64,000 nucleotides of DNA from SZUA-430 sp034440355 (GTDB taxonomy: Bacteria; Pseudomonadota; Alphaproteobacteria; Micropepsales; Micropepsaceae): NCBI GenBank assembly GCA_034440355.1, contig JAWXBY010000166.1:40310-104309 (forward strand), read 5' to 3'. Shown one piece after another: positions 26,474 to 34,806 of the stretch (positions are counted from its first letter, which is position 1; each line of letters starts with the position of its first letter). A program made the translations under genes and the position numbers. Below the pieces are notes generated by a model. It ran no database searches, had not been told where the DNA came from, and was given only the letters and a program-made list of their open reading frames with translations.

Positions 26474-27325
26474 TCAGCGGCGCGCGGGGTCGGACATGTA
26501 GACGCCGGCGCGTTTTTTGTCTTCGGCCAGCAGGCGTTCGATCTCGGGCATTTGCTTGCGGTACGGCGACGGATTGCCGGCGATGGACCAGCGCATCACC
26601 ATGGCGGCGCGCAGCCAGCCCGGCGCCATGACGCGGCGCTTGCGGCGGATGACGCCGTTGACGATGGCGTTGATGGCGAGGTCGACGGGGGCGATCGCTT
26701 TCAGTGGTCCGGGAAGATGCGTGCGCATGTAATTGAACGCGGCATGTTCGTCGGCGTTCTGCACCAGGTCGGTGGTGAGCCAGCCGAAGTAAGCGACGCC
26801 GGCCTCGACGCCGAGGTGGATCATCTCGCTGCGGAAGGTGTCGATGAGGCTTTCGGTGGCGCGTTTGCTGGCGCCGTAGACGGCGAGGCCCGGCGGCGCG
26901 GAGACAGCGGAGAGCGAGGCGACGCCGAGGAAGTAGCCCTTCGAGTCCGTGAGGTGCGGGATCGAGGCTTGGATGGCGTTGAAGGTGCCTTCGACGTTGA
27001 CCGCCATGACGCGGCGGAAGTTGTCGACCGACATGGTCGCCAAGAGTTCGTAGTTGGCGATGCCGGCGTTCGACACGATCGCGTCGATGCGGCCGAAGCG
27101 TTCGCGCACGCCTTCGAAGGCGCTGCCCACCGATGTGCGGTCGGTGATGTCGACTTCGAACGCGCGGGCGTTGTCGCCGATAGCTTTGGCGTTGGCCCGC
27201 AGGCGTTCGCCCTCTAATCCGACGAGGCCGACGCTGTAGCCTTTCTTGGCGAGAGCGGCGGCGACGCCTGCGCCGATGCCGCGTGCGGCGCCGGTGACGA
27301 TGGCGACTTTGTTTTGATGAGGCAT
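26474..27325 (-). CDS. short-chain dehydrogenase/reductase
   Basis: 283 residues. NKVAIVTGAARGIGAGVAAALAKKGY holds the cofactor loop, DAIVSNAGIANYELL the NAG motif, and VASLSAVSAPPGLAVYGASKRATESL the Ser-Tyr-Lys set (Y-G-A-S-K). The C-terminal part (NPSPYRKQMPEIERLLAEDKKRAG) is longer than in minimal SDRs. The oxidised alcohol is unknown. It lies downstream of the acyl-CoA dehydrogenase operon on the same strand, separated from it by a large nested inverted repeat that may limit read-through. Confidence 0.87.
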   Translation of the reverse strand: MPHQNKVAIVTGAARGIGAGVAAALAKKGYSVGLVGLEGERLRANAKAIGDNARAFEVDITDRTSVGSAFEGVRERFGRIDAIVSNAGIANYELLATMSVDNFRRVMAVNVEGTFNAIQASIPHLTDSKGYFLGVASLSAVSAPPGLAVYGASKRATESLIDTFRSEMIHLGVEAGVAYFGWLTTDLVQNADEHAAFNYMRTHLPGPLKAIAPVDLAINAIVNGVIRRKRRVMAPGWLRAAMVMRWSIAGNPSPYRKQMPEIERLLAEDKKRAGVYMSDPARR

Positions 27326-27358
27326 TCCTGGGCACCCGTGAGTCCGTGCCAGCACCCT

Positions 27359-27502
27359 ACCGCCCCCTCTGCGGGGCGGTCGATACGGCGAGCGTAGCGA
27401 TGCCGGATCGGGTGGGGGGACCTCGGCGGCGCAGAGTCCCCCCACCCGATCCTTCTCGCCCTTGCGGGCTCGAACGATCGACCGCCCCGCAGAGGGGGCG
27501 GT
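27359..27502. repeat. 144-bp nested inverted repeat
   Basis: Outer arms at 27359-27384 and 27477-27502 are exact 26-base complements (starting ACCGCCCCCTCTGC). Inner arms at about 27405-27421 and 27436-27452 (GGATCGGGTGGGGGGAC and its complement) are also perfect. The element fills the spacer between the acyl-CoA dehydrogenase and SDR genes and would form a long cruciform or RNA hairpin. It is non-coding and looks like a mobile palindromic repeat. Confidence 0.75.
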
Positions 27503-27533
27503 CGGGTTCTTGAGCGTGTTCCGGTGGGTCGCG

Positions 27534-28742
27534 TTAGAGGCCGAGCACCAGTTTAGCCATGATGTTGCGCTGGATTTCGTTGGAGCCGGCGTAGATGGCG
27601 GCTTTGCGCATGCTGAAATAGTAGGGCGCTGTGGTGACGGCGTAGTCGGGTTGGGGCCAGGGTTCGTTGACGCGGGCCCAGGGGTCTTGGACGAAGGGCA
27701 TCGCCGAGTATTGGACCGCTTCCATCGCCAGTTCGGTGATCGCTTGCTGTAGTTCCGTCGAGCGGGTCTTGAAGAGCGAGGATTCCGCGCCGGGGCGTTG
27801 GCCGGCGGATAGTTTCGAGAATACGCGCAGTTCGGTGAATTCGAGCGCGTGGATTTGGATTTCCACCTCATCGATTTTGCGGCGGAAGTCGGTGTCGTCG
27901 ATCAGGCGTTTGCCGTCCGTTTGTTCGGTCGCGGCGACGGTGCGCACTTTCTTCAGCGCGCGCTTCAAGCCCGGCGCACCAGCGTTGCCGCGTTCGAATT
28001 CCAGCAGGTATTTGGCGTAGGTCCAGCCTTCGTCTTGCTTGCCGACGAGGTTTTCCTTCGGCACGCGCACGTCGTCGAAGAAGACTTGGTTGATCTCCTG
28101 CTGATCGTCGGCGGGGCCGTCGAGGGTGACGATCGGCTTCACCGTGATGCCGGGTGTCTTCATGTCGATGAGGATGAAGGAGATACCTTCTTGCGGCTTT
28201 TTGCCGGGCGTCGTGCGGACGAGGCAGAAGATCCAGTCGGCCCACTGCGCGTGCGTCGTCCAGATCTTTGTGCCGTTGCAGAGGTAGTGGTCGCCCTTAT
28301 CCTCGGCGCGCATGGCGAGGCTGGCGAGGTCGGAGCCGGAGCCGGGTTCGGAATAGCCTTGGCACCACCAGATGTCCGACGACAGGATCGGGGGCAAATG
28401 CTGCTTCTTCTGCTTGTCGTTGCCGAAGGCCATGATGACGGGCGCGACCATCTTCGTGCCCATGGGGCTGACGATCGGTGTGCCGGCGGCCGACATTTCG
28501 ATGTCGAAGATGTATTTCTGATTTTGGGTGAAGCCGGCGCCGCCGTATTCCTTGGCCCAGTTCGGCGCGATCCAGCCGCGTTCGTAGAGCGCCTTTTGCC
28601 ATTTCACCTGCCCGGCTTTGTCGAGGTAGCCGTTCTTGGTGAAGGCCATTTTGCGGCGCAGGTCGTCGTCGAATTTTTCGGCGATGAAGGCGCGGACCTC
28701 ATCGCGGAATTTCAGATCTTCCTTGCTGAAGCTGAGATCCAT
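27534..28742 (-). CDS. acyl-CoA dehydrogenase
   Basis: 402 residues. WAKEYGGAGFTQNQKYIFDIEMSAAGTP, WCQGYSEPGSGSDLASLAMRAEDKGDHYLCNGTKIWTTHAQWADWIFCLVRT and the terminal AAIYAGSNEIQRNIMAKLVLGL are standard ACAD blocks for FAD binding and the substrate cavity. The family removes two hydrogens from acyl-CoA and passes electrons to ETF. This subgroup starts with the LSFSKEDLKFRDEVRAFIAE segment. The gene follows the ABM-type gene by only four bases, so it is in the ECH-GNAT-ABM-ACAD operon. The catalytic base is not identified with certainty in this branch. Confidence 0.92.
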   Translation of the reverse strand: MDLSFSKEDLKFRDEVRAFIAEKFDDDLRRKMAFTKNGYLDKAGQVKWQKALYERGWIAPNWAKEYGGAGFTQNQKYIFDIEMSAAGTPIVSPMGTKMVAPVIMAFGNDKQKKQHLPPILSSDIWWCQGYSEPGSGSDLASLAMRAEDKGDHYLCNGTKIWTTHAQWADWIFCLVRTTPGKKPQEGISFILIDMKTPGITVKPIVTLDGPADDQQEINQVFFDDVRVPKENLVGKQDEGWTYAKYLLEFERGNAGAPGLKRALKKVRTVAATEQTDGKRLIDDTDFRRKIDEVEIQIHALEFTELRVFSKLSAGQRPGAESSLFKTRSTELQQAITELAMEAVQYSAMPFVQDPWARVNEPWPQPDYAVTTAPYYFSMRKAAIYAGSNEIQRNIMAKLVLGL

Positions 28743-28746
28743 CGGG

Positions 28747-29037
28747 TTAGACCTTGGCCAAGATTTCGATTTGCGGACGGCCGTCGAGGACGGCGCCGAG
28801 CTTCGGGCCGGCCGCCGCCATGTGCGGCGTCGTTCGGTGGGCGGCGAGGTCGGCTTCGGATTTGTATTGCTCCATGACGACGTACATCGTCGGGTCGGCC
28901 TTCGACTTGAAGACTTCGTATTGCAGCGCGCCGGGTTCGTTCTTTTTCACGGCGGCTTGGAGTTCGAGGAACGCGGCTTCGAAATCCGCTTGGCTGCCTT
29001 CTTTCACCTTCAGATGCGCGACGATGCCGACGGTCAT
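28747..29037 (-). CDS. antibiotic biosynthesis monooxygenase (ABM) fold protein
   Basis: 96 residues, a single ABM module: TVGIVAHLKVKEGSQADFEAAFLELQAAVKKNEPGALQYEVFKS followed by YVVMEQYKSEADLAAHRTTPHM. The pattern V.KEGSQADFE...QYEVF...EQY.SEADLAAH is that of dimeric ferredoxin-like quinol monooxygenases such as YgiN. It may oxidise a quinol or aromatic, or protect against one. It sits between the GNAT and the acyl-CoA dehydrogenase genes, with four bases to the latter, so they are co-transcribed. Confidence 0.85.
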   Translation of the reverse strand: MTVGIVAHLKVKEGSQADFEAAFLELQAAVKKNEPGALQYEVFKSKADPTMYVVMEQYKSEADLAAHRTTPHMAAAGPKLGAVLDGRPQIEILAKV

Positions 29038-29082
29038 TTTGTTTCTCCCTGTTTGCGAATGTCGTTGTCGTTCGAGAATAGA

Positions 29083-29601
29083 CTAAAGGGCGCGCTGAAG
29101 CACAAGGATGCGCCGCACGCGGTCTACCGCGGGATCCGGCTCGCGGATCACCTGCAGGGCAAAGCCTTCCGTAGCGTAGAGGTGGCGGGCGTGCGCGTTC
29201 TCTTCGACGACACCGAGCCGAAGCGCCGTGCCGCGGTTGGCGCGGACCCAGGGGTAGAGCGCCTGCAGCACGCGGCGGCCAAGACCCTGCCCTCTTGCCG
29301 CCTTCGCGAGATAGAGGAAACCCAGGTACCAGATGTGCGGTTCCGGAAAGCCGCGGATGATGTCGGTGAGACCCGCGATGCGGTTACGTTCGTCGATGAT
29401 GAGGTGGAGGAATTTGTCCGCTTGAGTCTTTTCCGGCGGCAGCGCTTTGCGGATTTGATCGACCTCGTCCATCGCGGCCGGTCTCGCGTGCGCCATCTCG
29501 AAATAGTCCGGGTCGGCGTCGAACAGCGCCTGCAGTTCGCGCGTGTCGCTCTCCGCGATCGCGCGAACCATAAAGCCCGGGATGTTTGGTATTGCGGTCA
29601 C
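29083..29601 (-). CDS. GNAT family N-acetyltransferase
   Basis: 172 residues. LGFLYLAKAARGQGLGRRVLQALYPWVRANRGTALRLGVVEENAHARHLYATEGFAL contains the acetyl-CoA loop (R-G-Q-G-L-G) and the N-x-x-A-x-x-L-Y-x-x-x-G-F motif, both complete. The start is GTG, overlapping the stop of the enoyl-CoA hydratase gene as GTGA, so its translation is coupled. The substrate cannot be inferred; presence in a beta-oxidation-type operon is notable but may be incidental. Confidence 0.88.
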   Translation of the reverse strand: MTAIPNIPGFMVRAIAESDTRELQALFDADPDYFEMAHARPAAMDEVDQIRKALPPEKTQADKFLHLIIDERNRIAGLTDIIRGFPEPHIWYLGFLYLAKAARGQGLGRRVLQALYPWVRANRGTALRLGVVEENAHARHLYATEGFALQVIREPDPAVDRVRRILVLQRAL

Positions 29602-30398
29602 CGTCCCTTGTAGTTGCCGGGGCGTTTTTCGAAGAAGGCGTTGACGGCTTCGGCGTGGTCTTCGGTGTGATGCGCGAGCGATTGCATCGCGGCCGACAGC
29701 TCCATGATGTTGTCGAAACTGGTCGATTGACCTTCGCGGAGTAGGCGTTTGGTCATGCGCAGGACGTCGGGCGGTTGGGCGGCCATGCGGTTGGCGAGTT
29801 TCAGCGCTTCATCCATCAGCATGGCGGCGGGAACGACCTTTGAGACGAGGCCCCAGCTCAATGCCGTCGGCGCGTCTATGGTGTCGCCGGTGTAGAGCAG
29901 TTCCGACGCGCGGGCCATGCCGATCACGCGTGGCAGAAGCCACGCGCCGCCGTCGCCGGGGATGAGGCCGATCTTCAGGAACGTGGCGCCGAAGATGGCG
30001 GTGTCGGCGGCGATGCGCGTGTCGGCGAGGCAGGCGACGTCGTTGCCGAGACCGATAGCGGGGCCGTTCACCGCGGCGATCAACGGGACTTCGAGGTTCC
30101 AAACGCTGCGGACGATTTTGTGGATGCCGTTGCGATAGCGTTCGCGGATCGTCACGCCGGGGCCGGCGAAGGCGCCGCCTCTTTCGCGCATCGCCTTCAG
30201 GTCGCCGCCGGCCGAGAAGGCTTTGCCCGCGCCAGTCAGAATCGCGGCGCGGATGGTGCGGTCGGCGTTGATGCGCGCCGTGACCTGAGCGAAGGCATCG
30301 CCGTCGCCGTCGTGGCCGAGCGGGTTGCGGGACTCGGCGCGGTTGATGGTCAGGATGGCAACGGGGCCCTGTGTTTCAACCAGTAAGACTTCGCTCAT
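29598..30398 (-). CDS. enoyl-CoA hydratase/isomerase (crotonase family)
   Basis: 266 residues. GPVAILTINRAESRNPLGHDG is the first crotonase segment, ILTGAGKAFSAGGDLKAMRERG the oxyanion-hole and CoA-binding loop, and PLIAAVNGPAIGLGNDVACLADTRIAAD the second oxyanion region. GLIPGDGGAWLLPRVIGMARA has Asp-Gly-Gly where catalytic Glu residues often lie (P-x-x-G-G-x-x-x-L), so it may be an isomerase or another crotonase activity rather than a classic hydratase. Family members precede the acyl-CoA dehydrogenases in this operon. I chose ATG 30398; the longer frame lacks homology. Confidence 0.9.
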   Translation of the reverse strand: MSEVLLVETQGPVAILTINRAESRNPLGHDGDGDAFAQVTARINADRTIRAAILTGAGKAFSAGGDLKAMRERGGAFAGPGVTIRERYRNGIHKIVRSVWNLEVPLIAAVNGPAIGLGNDVACLADTRIAADTAIFGATFLKIGLIPGDGGAWLLPRVIGMARASELLYTGDTIDAPTALSWGLVSKVVPAAMLMDEALKLANRMAAQPPDVLRMTKRLLREGQSTSFDNIMELSAAMQSLAHHTEDHAEAVNAFFEKRPGNYKGR

Positions 30399-30569
30399 GT
30401 TTGGGGCTCCGCTCTCGTGTTGTTCATCGCAGGGTAACCATGGCGGCGCGAGGCGCAAGGCGCTGCGCCCGTGAACCTGCGGGCGGCGCGGTACCTGCCC
30501 AACCTTCCTTAACGGCTTTCGTGCACGATCCGGCTGATTGAAGGATGGGGATCCGGGTCAAGACCGCGT

Positions 30570-32027
30570 ATGGCGTTGGGGTCAAACCAGTTCGACCGAG
30601 GTGGCGACGGGGTGCGTGCAGGCGCGCTCTCACCCGAACGCGCGGCCAAACTCGAACTCGACCAGCTCGTCATGGTCGACGCGCACTTGCGGCCGGGCAT
30701 CATCGGCTTCCCGATCATCGGGCTGACCATTTGCGGTGTCCTTTGGCAGTGGGTTCCGGTCGAACTCTTGGCGATCTGGTTCGGGGCCGTCTGTGCAGCG
30801 ACGATCTTCGATTGGTCGCTGCATCATCAGTTCCGCACGCGGCGTCCGGGACCGGGCAAGGCAAAGCGGTGGGGCCGAGTCCTGACCGGCTCGCAGATCT
30901 TGTTCAGCGTGCTGTGGACGGCGCCGCCGTTGCTGTTCTGGCATTACTGCAACGACTTGGGCCACATGTTTCTCGTGCTGGTCTATGCCTGCAACATGGC
31001 GGGCGGCGCCGCGATTTCAGGGCCCTACCCGCGGTTTGCCGCGACATCGATCGGCTCGAGCGCGGTCGTGATGATTTTGCCGACGGTTGCGGAAGGCACG
31101 CCGTTCTATTTCGGCATCGCAGCGCTGTGCCTGTTCTACACCGGCTTCATGATCCACATGTCGCGCAACGTGTTTTTCACAGCGCGCGACATGCTCTTGC
31201 TGCGCGAAGATCGGAACGAGCTGATCGAACAGCTAACCGCCGCGAAGATCGAATCCGATAAGGCGCGCCAGCGGGCCGAAACCGCGAGCCATGCGAAGTC
31301 GGAATTCCTGGCCAATATGAGCCACGAGTTGCGCACGCCGCTGAACGCGATCCTGGGCTTTTCGGAAATCATGAAGGGCGAAGTGTTCGGGCCGTTGGGG
31401 TCACCGCAATACGCCGATTATTCACGTCACATCAACGACAGCGGCCAGCATCTTCTGGGTCTCATCAACGATGTGCTCGACCTCGCAAAGATCGAGGCGG
31501 GCCGGTTCGTGGTGCGCGCGGTCGAGATCGACCTGCGCGACACGATCGACACGGCGCTGAAGCAGTTCGCGGTGCAGGCGGCGCAAGGCAACGTTACGCT
31601 GAAGACCGAGGTCGATCACGGCTTGCCGCTGCTGTTGGCGGACGAGCGGGCGATGCGGCAGATTCTGCTCAACCTGGTTTCGAACGCGGTGAAGTTCACG
31701 CCTGCCGGGGGCTCGGTGACCACATTCGCGCGGCGTTCGCCGTCCGGCGGCATGGAGGTCGGGGTGATCGACACGGGTTGCGGCATCGATCCCGCCGACA
31801 TCAACACGGTGTTCGAGGCGTTCGGTCAGGGACAGCACGACGTCGCCACGCGCGAAAAAGGCACCGGCCTGGGCCTGCCCATCGTGCGCGGGCTCGTCGA
31901 GGCGCATGGCGGCCAGGTGAAGCTCGACAGCACGTTGGGCAAGGGCACGACGTTCACGTGCCAGTTCCCGCGCGAGCGCCTGACGGCGCCCCAGCCGGTG
32001 CCGATACGGTTGGCGACGGTGATCTGA
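30570..32027 (+). CDS. membrane sensor histidine kinase
   Basis: 485 residues. Hydrophobic segments between about residues 45 and 205 form several membrane helices; there is no obvious periplasmic domain. After a coiled region, KSEFLANMSHELRTPLNAILGFSE is the H-box with phosphoacceptor His at residue 252. NLVSNAVKFTP, DTGCGIDPADI and GTGLGLPIVRGLVEAHGG are the N, G1 and G2 boxes of the HATPase domain. It is an intact kinase with no adjacent response regulator, so its partner is encoded elsewhere. It resembles PleC/DivJ-type kinases of alphaproteobacteria. It converges on an acyl-CoA dehydrogenase gene. Confidence 0.9.
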   Translation: MALGSNQFDRGGDGVRAGALSPERAAKLELDQLVMVDAHLRPGIIGFPIIGLTICGVLWQWVPVELLAIWFGAVCAATIFDWSLHHQFRTRRPGPGKAKRWGRVLTGSQILFSVLWTAPPLLFWHYCNDLGHMFLVLVYACNMAGGAAISGPYPRFAATSIGSSAVVMILPTVAEGTPFYFGIAALCLFYTGFMIHMSRNVFFTARDMLLLREDRNELIEQLTAAKIESDKARQRAETASHAKSEFLANMSHELRTPLNAILGFSEIMKGEVFGPLGSPQYADYSRHINDSGQHLLGLINDVLDLAKIEAGRFVVRAVEIDLRDTIDTALKQFAVQAAQGNVTLKTEVDHGLPLLLADERAMRQILLNLVSNAVKFTPAGGSVTTFARRSPSGGMEVGVIDTGCGIDPADINTVFEAFGQGQHDVATREKGTGLGLPIVRGLVEAHGGQVKLDSTLGKGTTFTCQFPRERLTAPQPVPIRLATVI

Positions 32028-32047
32028 GAGAGAAAGAGAACCGAGGC

Positions 32048-32076
32048 GTGAGAAAGAGACTGCTCTCGTTTCTCAC
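32048..32076. terminator. hairpin between convergent genes
   Basis: GTGAGAAA-GAGA pairs with TCTC-g-TTTCTCAC, a 12-bp stem with one bulge and a CTGC loop. It lies in the 65-base spacer between the histidine-kinase stop and the convergent acyl-CoA dehydrogenase stop. There is no long T-run, so it is a modest terminator candidate for both directions. Confidence 0.35.
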
Positions 32077-32092
32077 TCCTCTTCCCTCATTT

Positions 32093-33223
32093 CTAGTCCA
32101 GTGAAGCGTAGCGCTTCAGGTGGTGGTCGGTGTTGCCGAACATGGTGTCGATCATCGTCAAGCGCTTGAAGTAGTGGCCGATGTTGAGTTCGTCGGTCAT
32201 GCCCATGCCGCCGTGGAGCTGTACCGCGTTTTGGCCGATGAAGCGGCCGGCTTTGCCGATTTGGACTTTCGCCGCCGACGCCGCCTTCTTGCGTTCGGTT
32301 TCGCTTTCGCCGAGCTTCAGCGTCACCATGTAAGTGATCGAGACCGACTGTTCGTAGTTCATGAACATGTCGACCATGCGGTGCTGCAGCACTTGGAACT
32401 TGCCGATCGGCACGCCGAACTGTTTGCGCGTCTTGCAGTATTCGACCGTGGCGTCGTTCAGGACTTTCATGCCGCCGATGGCTTCGGCGCTGAGGGCGGC
32501 GATGCCTTCGTCGGTGACTTGTTCGATCAGCTTCAGGCCGTTGCCTTCTTCGCCGACGAGGGCGTCGGCGCCGAGGGCTACGTTCTCGAACGTGACTTCA
32601 GAGGCGCGCAGGCCGTCGACCGTCGGGTAGTCGCGGGTTGAGACGCCTTTGGTTTTCTTATCCACGAGGAAGACGGAGACGCCTTTCTCATCGCGTTGTC
32701 CGCCGCCGGTGCGTGCGCTGACGATCAGCGTGTCGGCCCACGGCGCGCCGATGACGACCGCCTTATGGCCGTTGAGCGTGTAGCCGGCGCCGGACTTCTT
32801 CGCGGTGACGGTGAGGTCGGCGAGGTTGTAGCGGCCTTGCGGTTCGGCGAAAGCGAAGGCGAAGACGCGCTTGCCTTCGATGAGTTCGGGGATGAGCTTT
32901 TCCTTCTGGGCCTTCGTGCCGCCGTGGCGGAGGAAGCCGCCGCCGAGCACGACTGTGCCGACGTACGGCTCAATCACGAGGCCGCGGCCGAATTCTTCCA
33001 TGATGATCATGGTTTCGATCGGGCCGCCGCCGAGGCCGCCGAAGTCTTCCGCGAACGGTGCGCCGAGCAGGCCGAGTTCGGCGAACGTCGACCAGTTCTT
33101 TTTGCTCCAGCCGGTGTCGCTCTTGGCGATCGTGCGGCGGTTGTCGAACGTGTAGTCGTTCTGGACGAATTTTTGGACGCTGTTGCGCAGCAGCGTTTGT
33201 TCTTCGGTGAAGGAAAAATCCAT
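32093..33223 (-). CDS. acyl-CoA dehydrogenase
   Basis: 376 residues. DFSFTEEQTLLRNSVQKFVQ, GFLRHGGTKAQKEKLIPELIEGKRVFAFAFAEPQGR and HRMVDMFMNYEQSVSITYMV mark it as an ACAD of the shorter, FadE-like branch often paired with a longer partner. Such pairs can form alpha2beta2 heterotetramers that dehydrogenate steroid side chains or other bulky acyl-CoAs. Here it is 49 bases downstream of the other ACAD, so a heteromeric enzyme is plausible but not shown. The terminal HLKRYASLD is typical. The residue aligning with the catalytic Glu is not evident to me. Confidence 0.9.
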   Translation of the reverse strand: MDFSFTEEQTLLRNSVQKFVQNDYTFDNRRTIAKSDTGWSKKNWSTFAELGLLGAPFAEDFGGLGGGPIETMIIMEEFGRGLVIEPYVGTVVLGGGFLRHGGTKAQKEKLIPELIEGKRVFAFAFAEPQGRYNLADLTVTAKKSGAGYTLNGHKAVVIGAPWADTLIVSARTGGGQRDEKGVSVFLVDKKTKGVSTRDYPTVDGLRASEVTFENVALGADALVGEEGNGLKLIEQVTDEGIAALSAEAIGGMKVLNDATVEYCKTRKQFGVPIGKFQVLQHRMVDMFMNYEQSVSITYMVTLKLGESETERKKAASAAKVQIGKAGRFIGQNAVQLHGGMGMTDELNIGHYFKRLTMIDTMFGNTDHHLKRYASLD

Positions 33224-33272
33224 TGCGTCGTTCCTAGCGTTTCCTGAATGCCAATTTCTTGTGGATGCCGTC

Positions 33273-34463
33273 TTAGAGGCCCAGAACCATCTTCGCAATG
33301 ATGTTGCGCTGGATCTCGCTCGAGCCGCCGTAGATCGTGGTGCGGCGCGTCAGGAAATAGTTCTGCGCGGCGCCGTGCGAATAGTCGGGACCCGGGACGT
33401 ATTCGTTCGTCATCTTGTCATGGGCGAACGGACGGTAGGGGCCGGCATAATAAGCGATAGCCTCAAGCGTCAGTTCGGTCAGGCGCTGCTGAATGTCCGT
33501 GCCCTTGATCTTGAGTATCGAGGCTTCGGGGCCGTGGCCGCCTTTGGATTCGCGGGCGAGCGTGCGCAGTTCGGTGAACTCGAGCGCCAGCAGATCGATC
33601 TCAAGTTCGGCGATGTTGCGCGCGAATTCAGGCGTGTCGAGCAGCGGCTTGCCGCCGTCTTGCTCGGCTTCGGCGATTTGCTTCAAGCGTTCGACGCCGC
33701 GCTTGGAGCGGGCGACGCCGGCGATGCCGGCGCGCTCATGGCCGAGCAGGAATTTGGCGTAGGTCCAGCCTTCGCTTTCTTTGCCGATGAGGTTCTTCGC
33801 CGGCACTTTCACGTTGTCGAGGAAGACCTCGTTCACTTCGTGGCCGCCGTCCATGGTGATAATGGGACGCACGGTGACGCCTGGCGTCTTCATGTCGATG
33901 AGGAGAAACGAGATGCCTTCTTGCTGCTTCGCCTTTGCGTCGGTGCGCACAAGGCAGAAGATCCAATCGGCGTATTGGGCGAGCGTCGTCCACGTCTTTT
34001 GGCCGTTGACGATGTAGTGGTCGCCTTCGCGCACGGCGGTTGTTTTCAGCGAGGCGAGGTCGGAGCCTGAGCCCGGCTCCGAATAGCCCTGGCACCACCA
34101 ATCTTCGCCGGAGAGAATGCGCGGCAGGAATTGCTTTTTCTGTTCTTCGTTGCCGAAGGTGTAGATCACGGGGCCGACCATCGCCAGGCCGAAGGGCAGC
34201 GTCATCGGCGTGTCGGCGTGCGCGCATTCTTCGCCGAAGATGTATTTCTGGGTCGATGTCCAGCCGGTGCCGCCGTATTGCTTCGGCCAGCCGGGTGCGA
34301 CCCAGCCCTTCTTGTAGAGCGCGCGATGCCAGGCGAGAAAATCCTCCTTGCCGCCGTATTCGTTACGCTTCTTGCCTCGGACTTCGGGTGGGATGCTCTC
34401 GGCAATGAACGCGCGCACTTCTTTGCGGAACGCGTTGTCGGCGTCGGTGAAATCGAGGTTCAT
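33273..34463 (-). CDS. acyl-CoA dehydrogenase
   Basis: 396 residues. PKQYGGTGWTSTQKYIFGEECAHADTP, WWCQGYSEPGSGSDLASLKTTAVREGDHYIVNGQKTWTTLAQYADWIFCLVRT and TIYGGSSEIQRNIIAKMVLGL are complete ACAD signatures. It is closely similar in pattern to the enzyme at 27534, so the two are probable paralogues. It is the first gene of a pair with the shorter ACAD at 32093. A TTGTCGACAA palindrome lies 29-38 bases upstream. The substrate is unknown. Confidence 0.92.
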   Translation of the reverse strand: MNLDFTDADNAFRKEVRAFIAESIPPEVRGKKRNEYGGKEDFLAWHRALYKKGWVAPGWPKQYGGTGWTSTQKYIFGEECAHADTPMTLPFGLAMVGPVIYTFGNEEQKKQFLPRILSGEDWWCQGYSEPGSGSDLASLKTTAVREGDHYIVNGQKTWTTLAQYADWIFCLVRTDAKAKQQEGISFLLIDMKTPGVTVRPIITMDGGHEVNEVFLDNVKVPAKNLIGKESEGWTYAKFLLGHERAGIAGVARSKRGVERLKQIAEAEQDGGKPLLDTPEFARNIAELEIDLLALEFTELRTLARESKGGHGPEASILKIKGTDIQQRLTELTLEAIAYYAGPYRPFAHDKMTNEYVPGPDYSHGAAQNYFLTRRTTIYGGSSEIQRNIIAKMVLGL

Positions 34464-34491
34464 GGTGCGATCGTCCCTTCGGCTCTGATCT

Positions 34492-34507
34492 TTGTCGACA
34501 ATTTGTC
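34492..34507. promoter_or_regulatory. overlapping palindromes upstream of the acyl-CoA dehydrogenase pair
   Basis: TTGTCGACAA (34492-34501) is a 10-base palindrome overlapping a second, GACAATTTGTC (34497-34507). They lie just upstream of the ACAD start at 34463. This dense dyad symmetry suits a TetR-type repressor site, but no regulator is adjacent. Confidence 0.3.
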
Positions 34508-34587
34508 AGTTCGCGCGATGATAGTCGTGGGGCGCGGGGTTTCAATCCGTCTTGTACAGCGGCATACCGGGGCGCTAACAGAGGCCG

Positions 34588-34806
34588 ATGACGGAATTGA
34601 TCGAAAGTCCCTGCGTGAAGGTCTGCGCCATTGACGCTACGACAGGCTGGTGCCTGGGGTGCGGGCGGTCCATGCGCGAGATTGCGGGGTGGAGCACCCT
34701 GCCCCCAGATCAACGCCGGACGATCGTCGGTGAGCTAGACAGACGTAAGGCTTCGATCCTCGACCGGGAGAAACGTTCGCGTGGATACAGACTCCCTGGA
34801 ACATGA
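34588..34806 (+). CDS. DUF1289 family small protein
   Basis: 72 residues. SPCVKVCAIDATTGWCLGCGRSMREIAGWSTL holds the four-Cys pattern C-x3-C...C-x2-C of the DUF1289 family, small proteins often encoded near redox or nitrogen genes. Function is not established; metal or Fe-S binding is an inference from the Cys spacing. The gene overlaps the MOSC gene by 26 bases and begins the three-gene operon 34588-35604. Confidence 0.85.
   Translation: MTELIESPCVKVCAIDATTGWCLGCGRSMREIAGWSTLPPDQRRTIVGELDRRKASILDREKRSRGYRLPGT

Noticed and set aside
25401..27335. Continuation of the open frame upstream of the SRPBCC gene.
   Set aside because: The frame runs for hundreds of codons across two recognised SDR genes and is Arg/His-rich; only the last 130 codons have family features.
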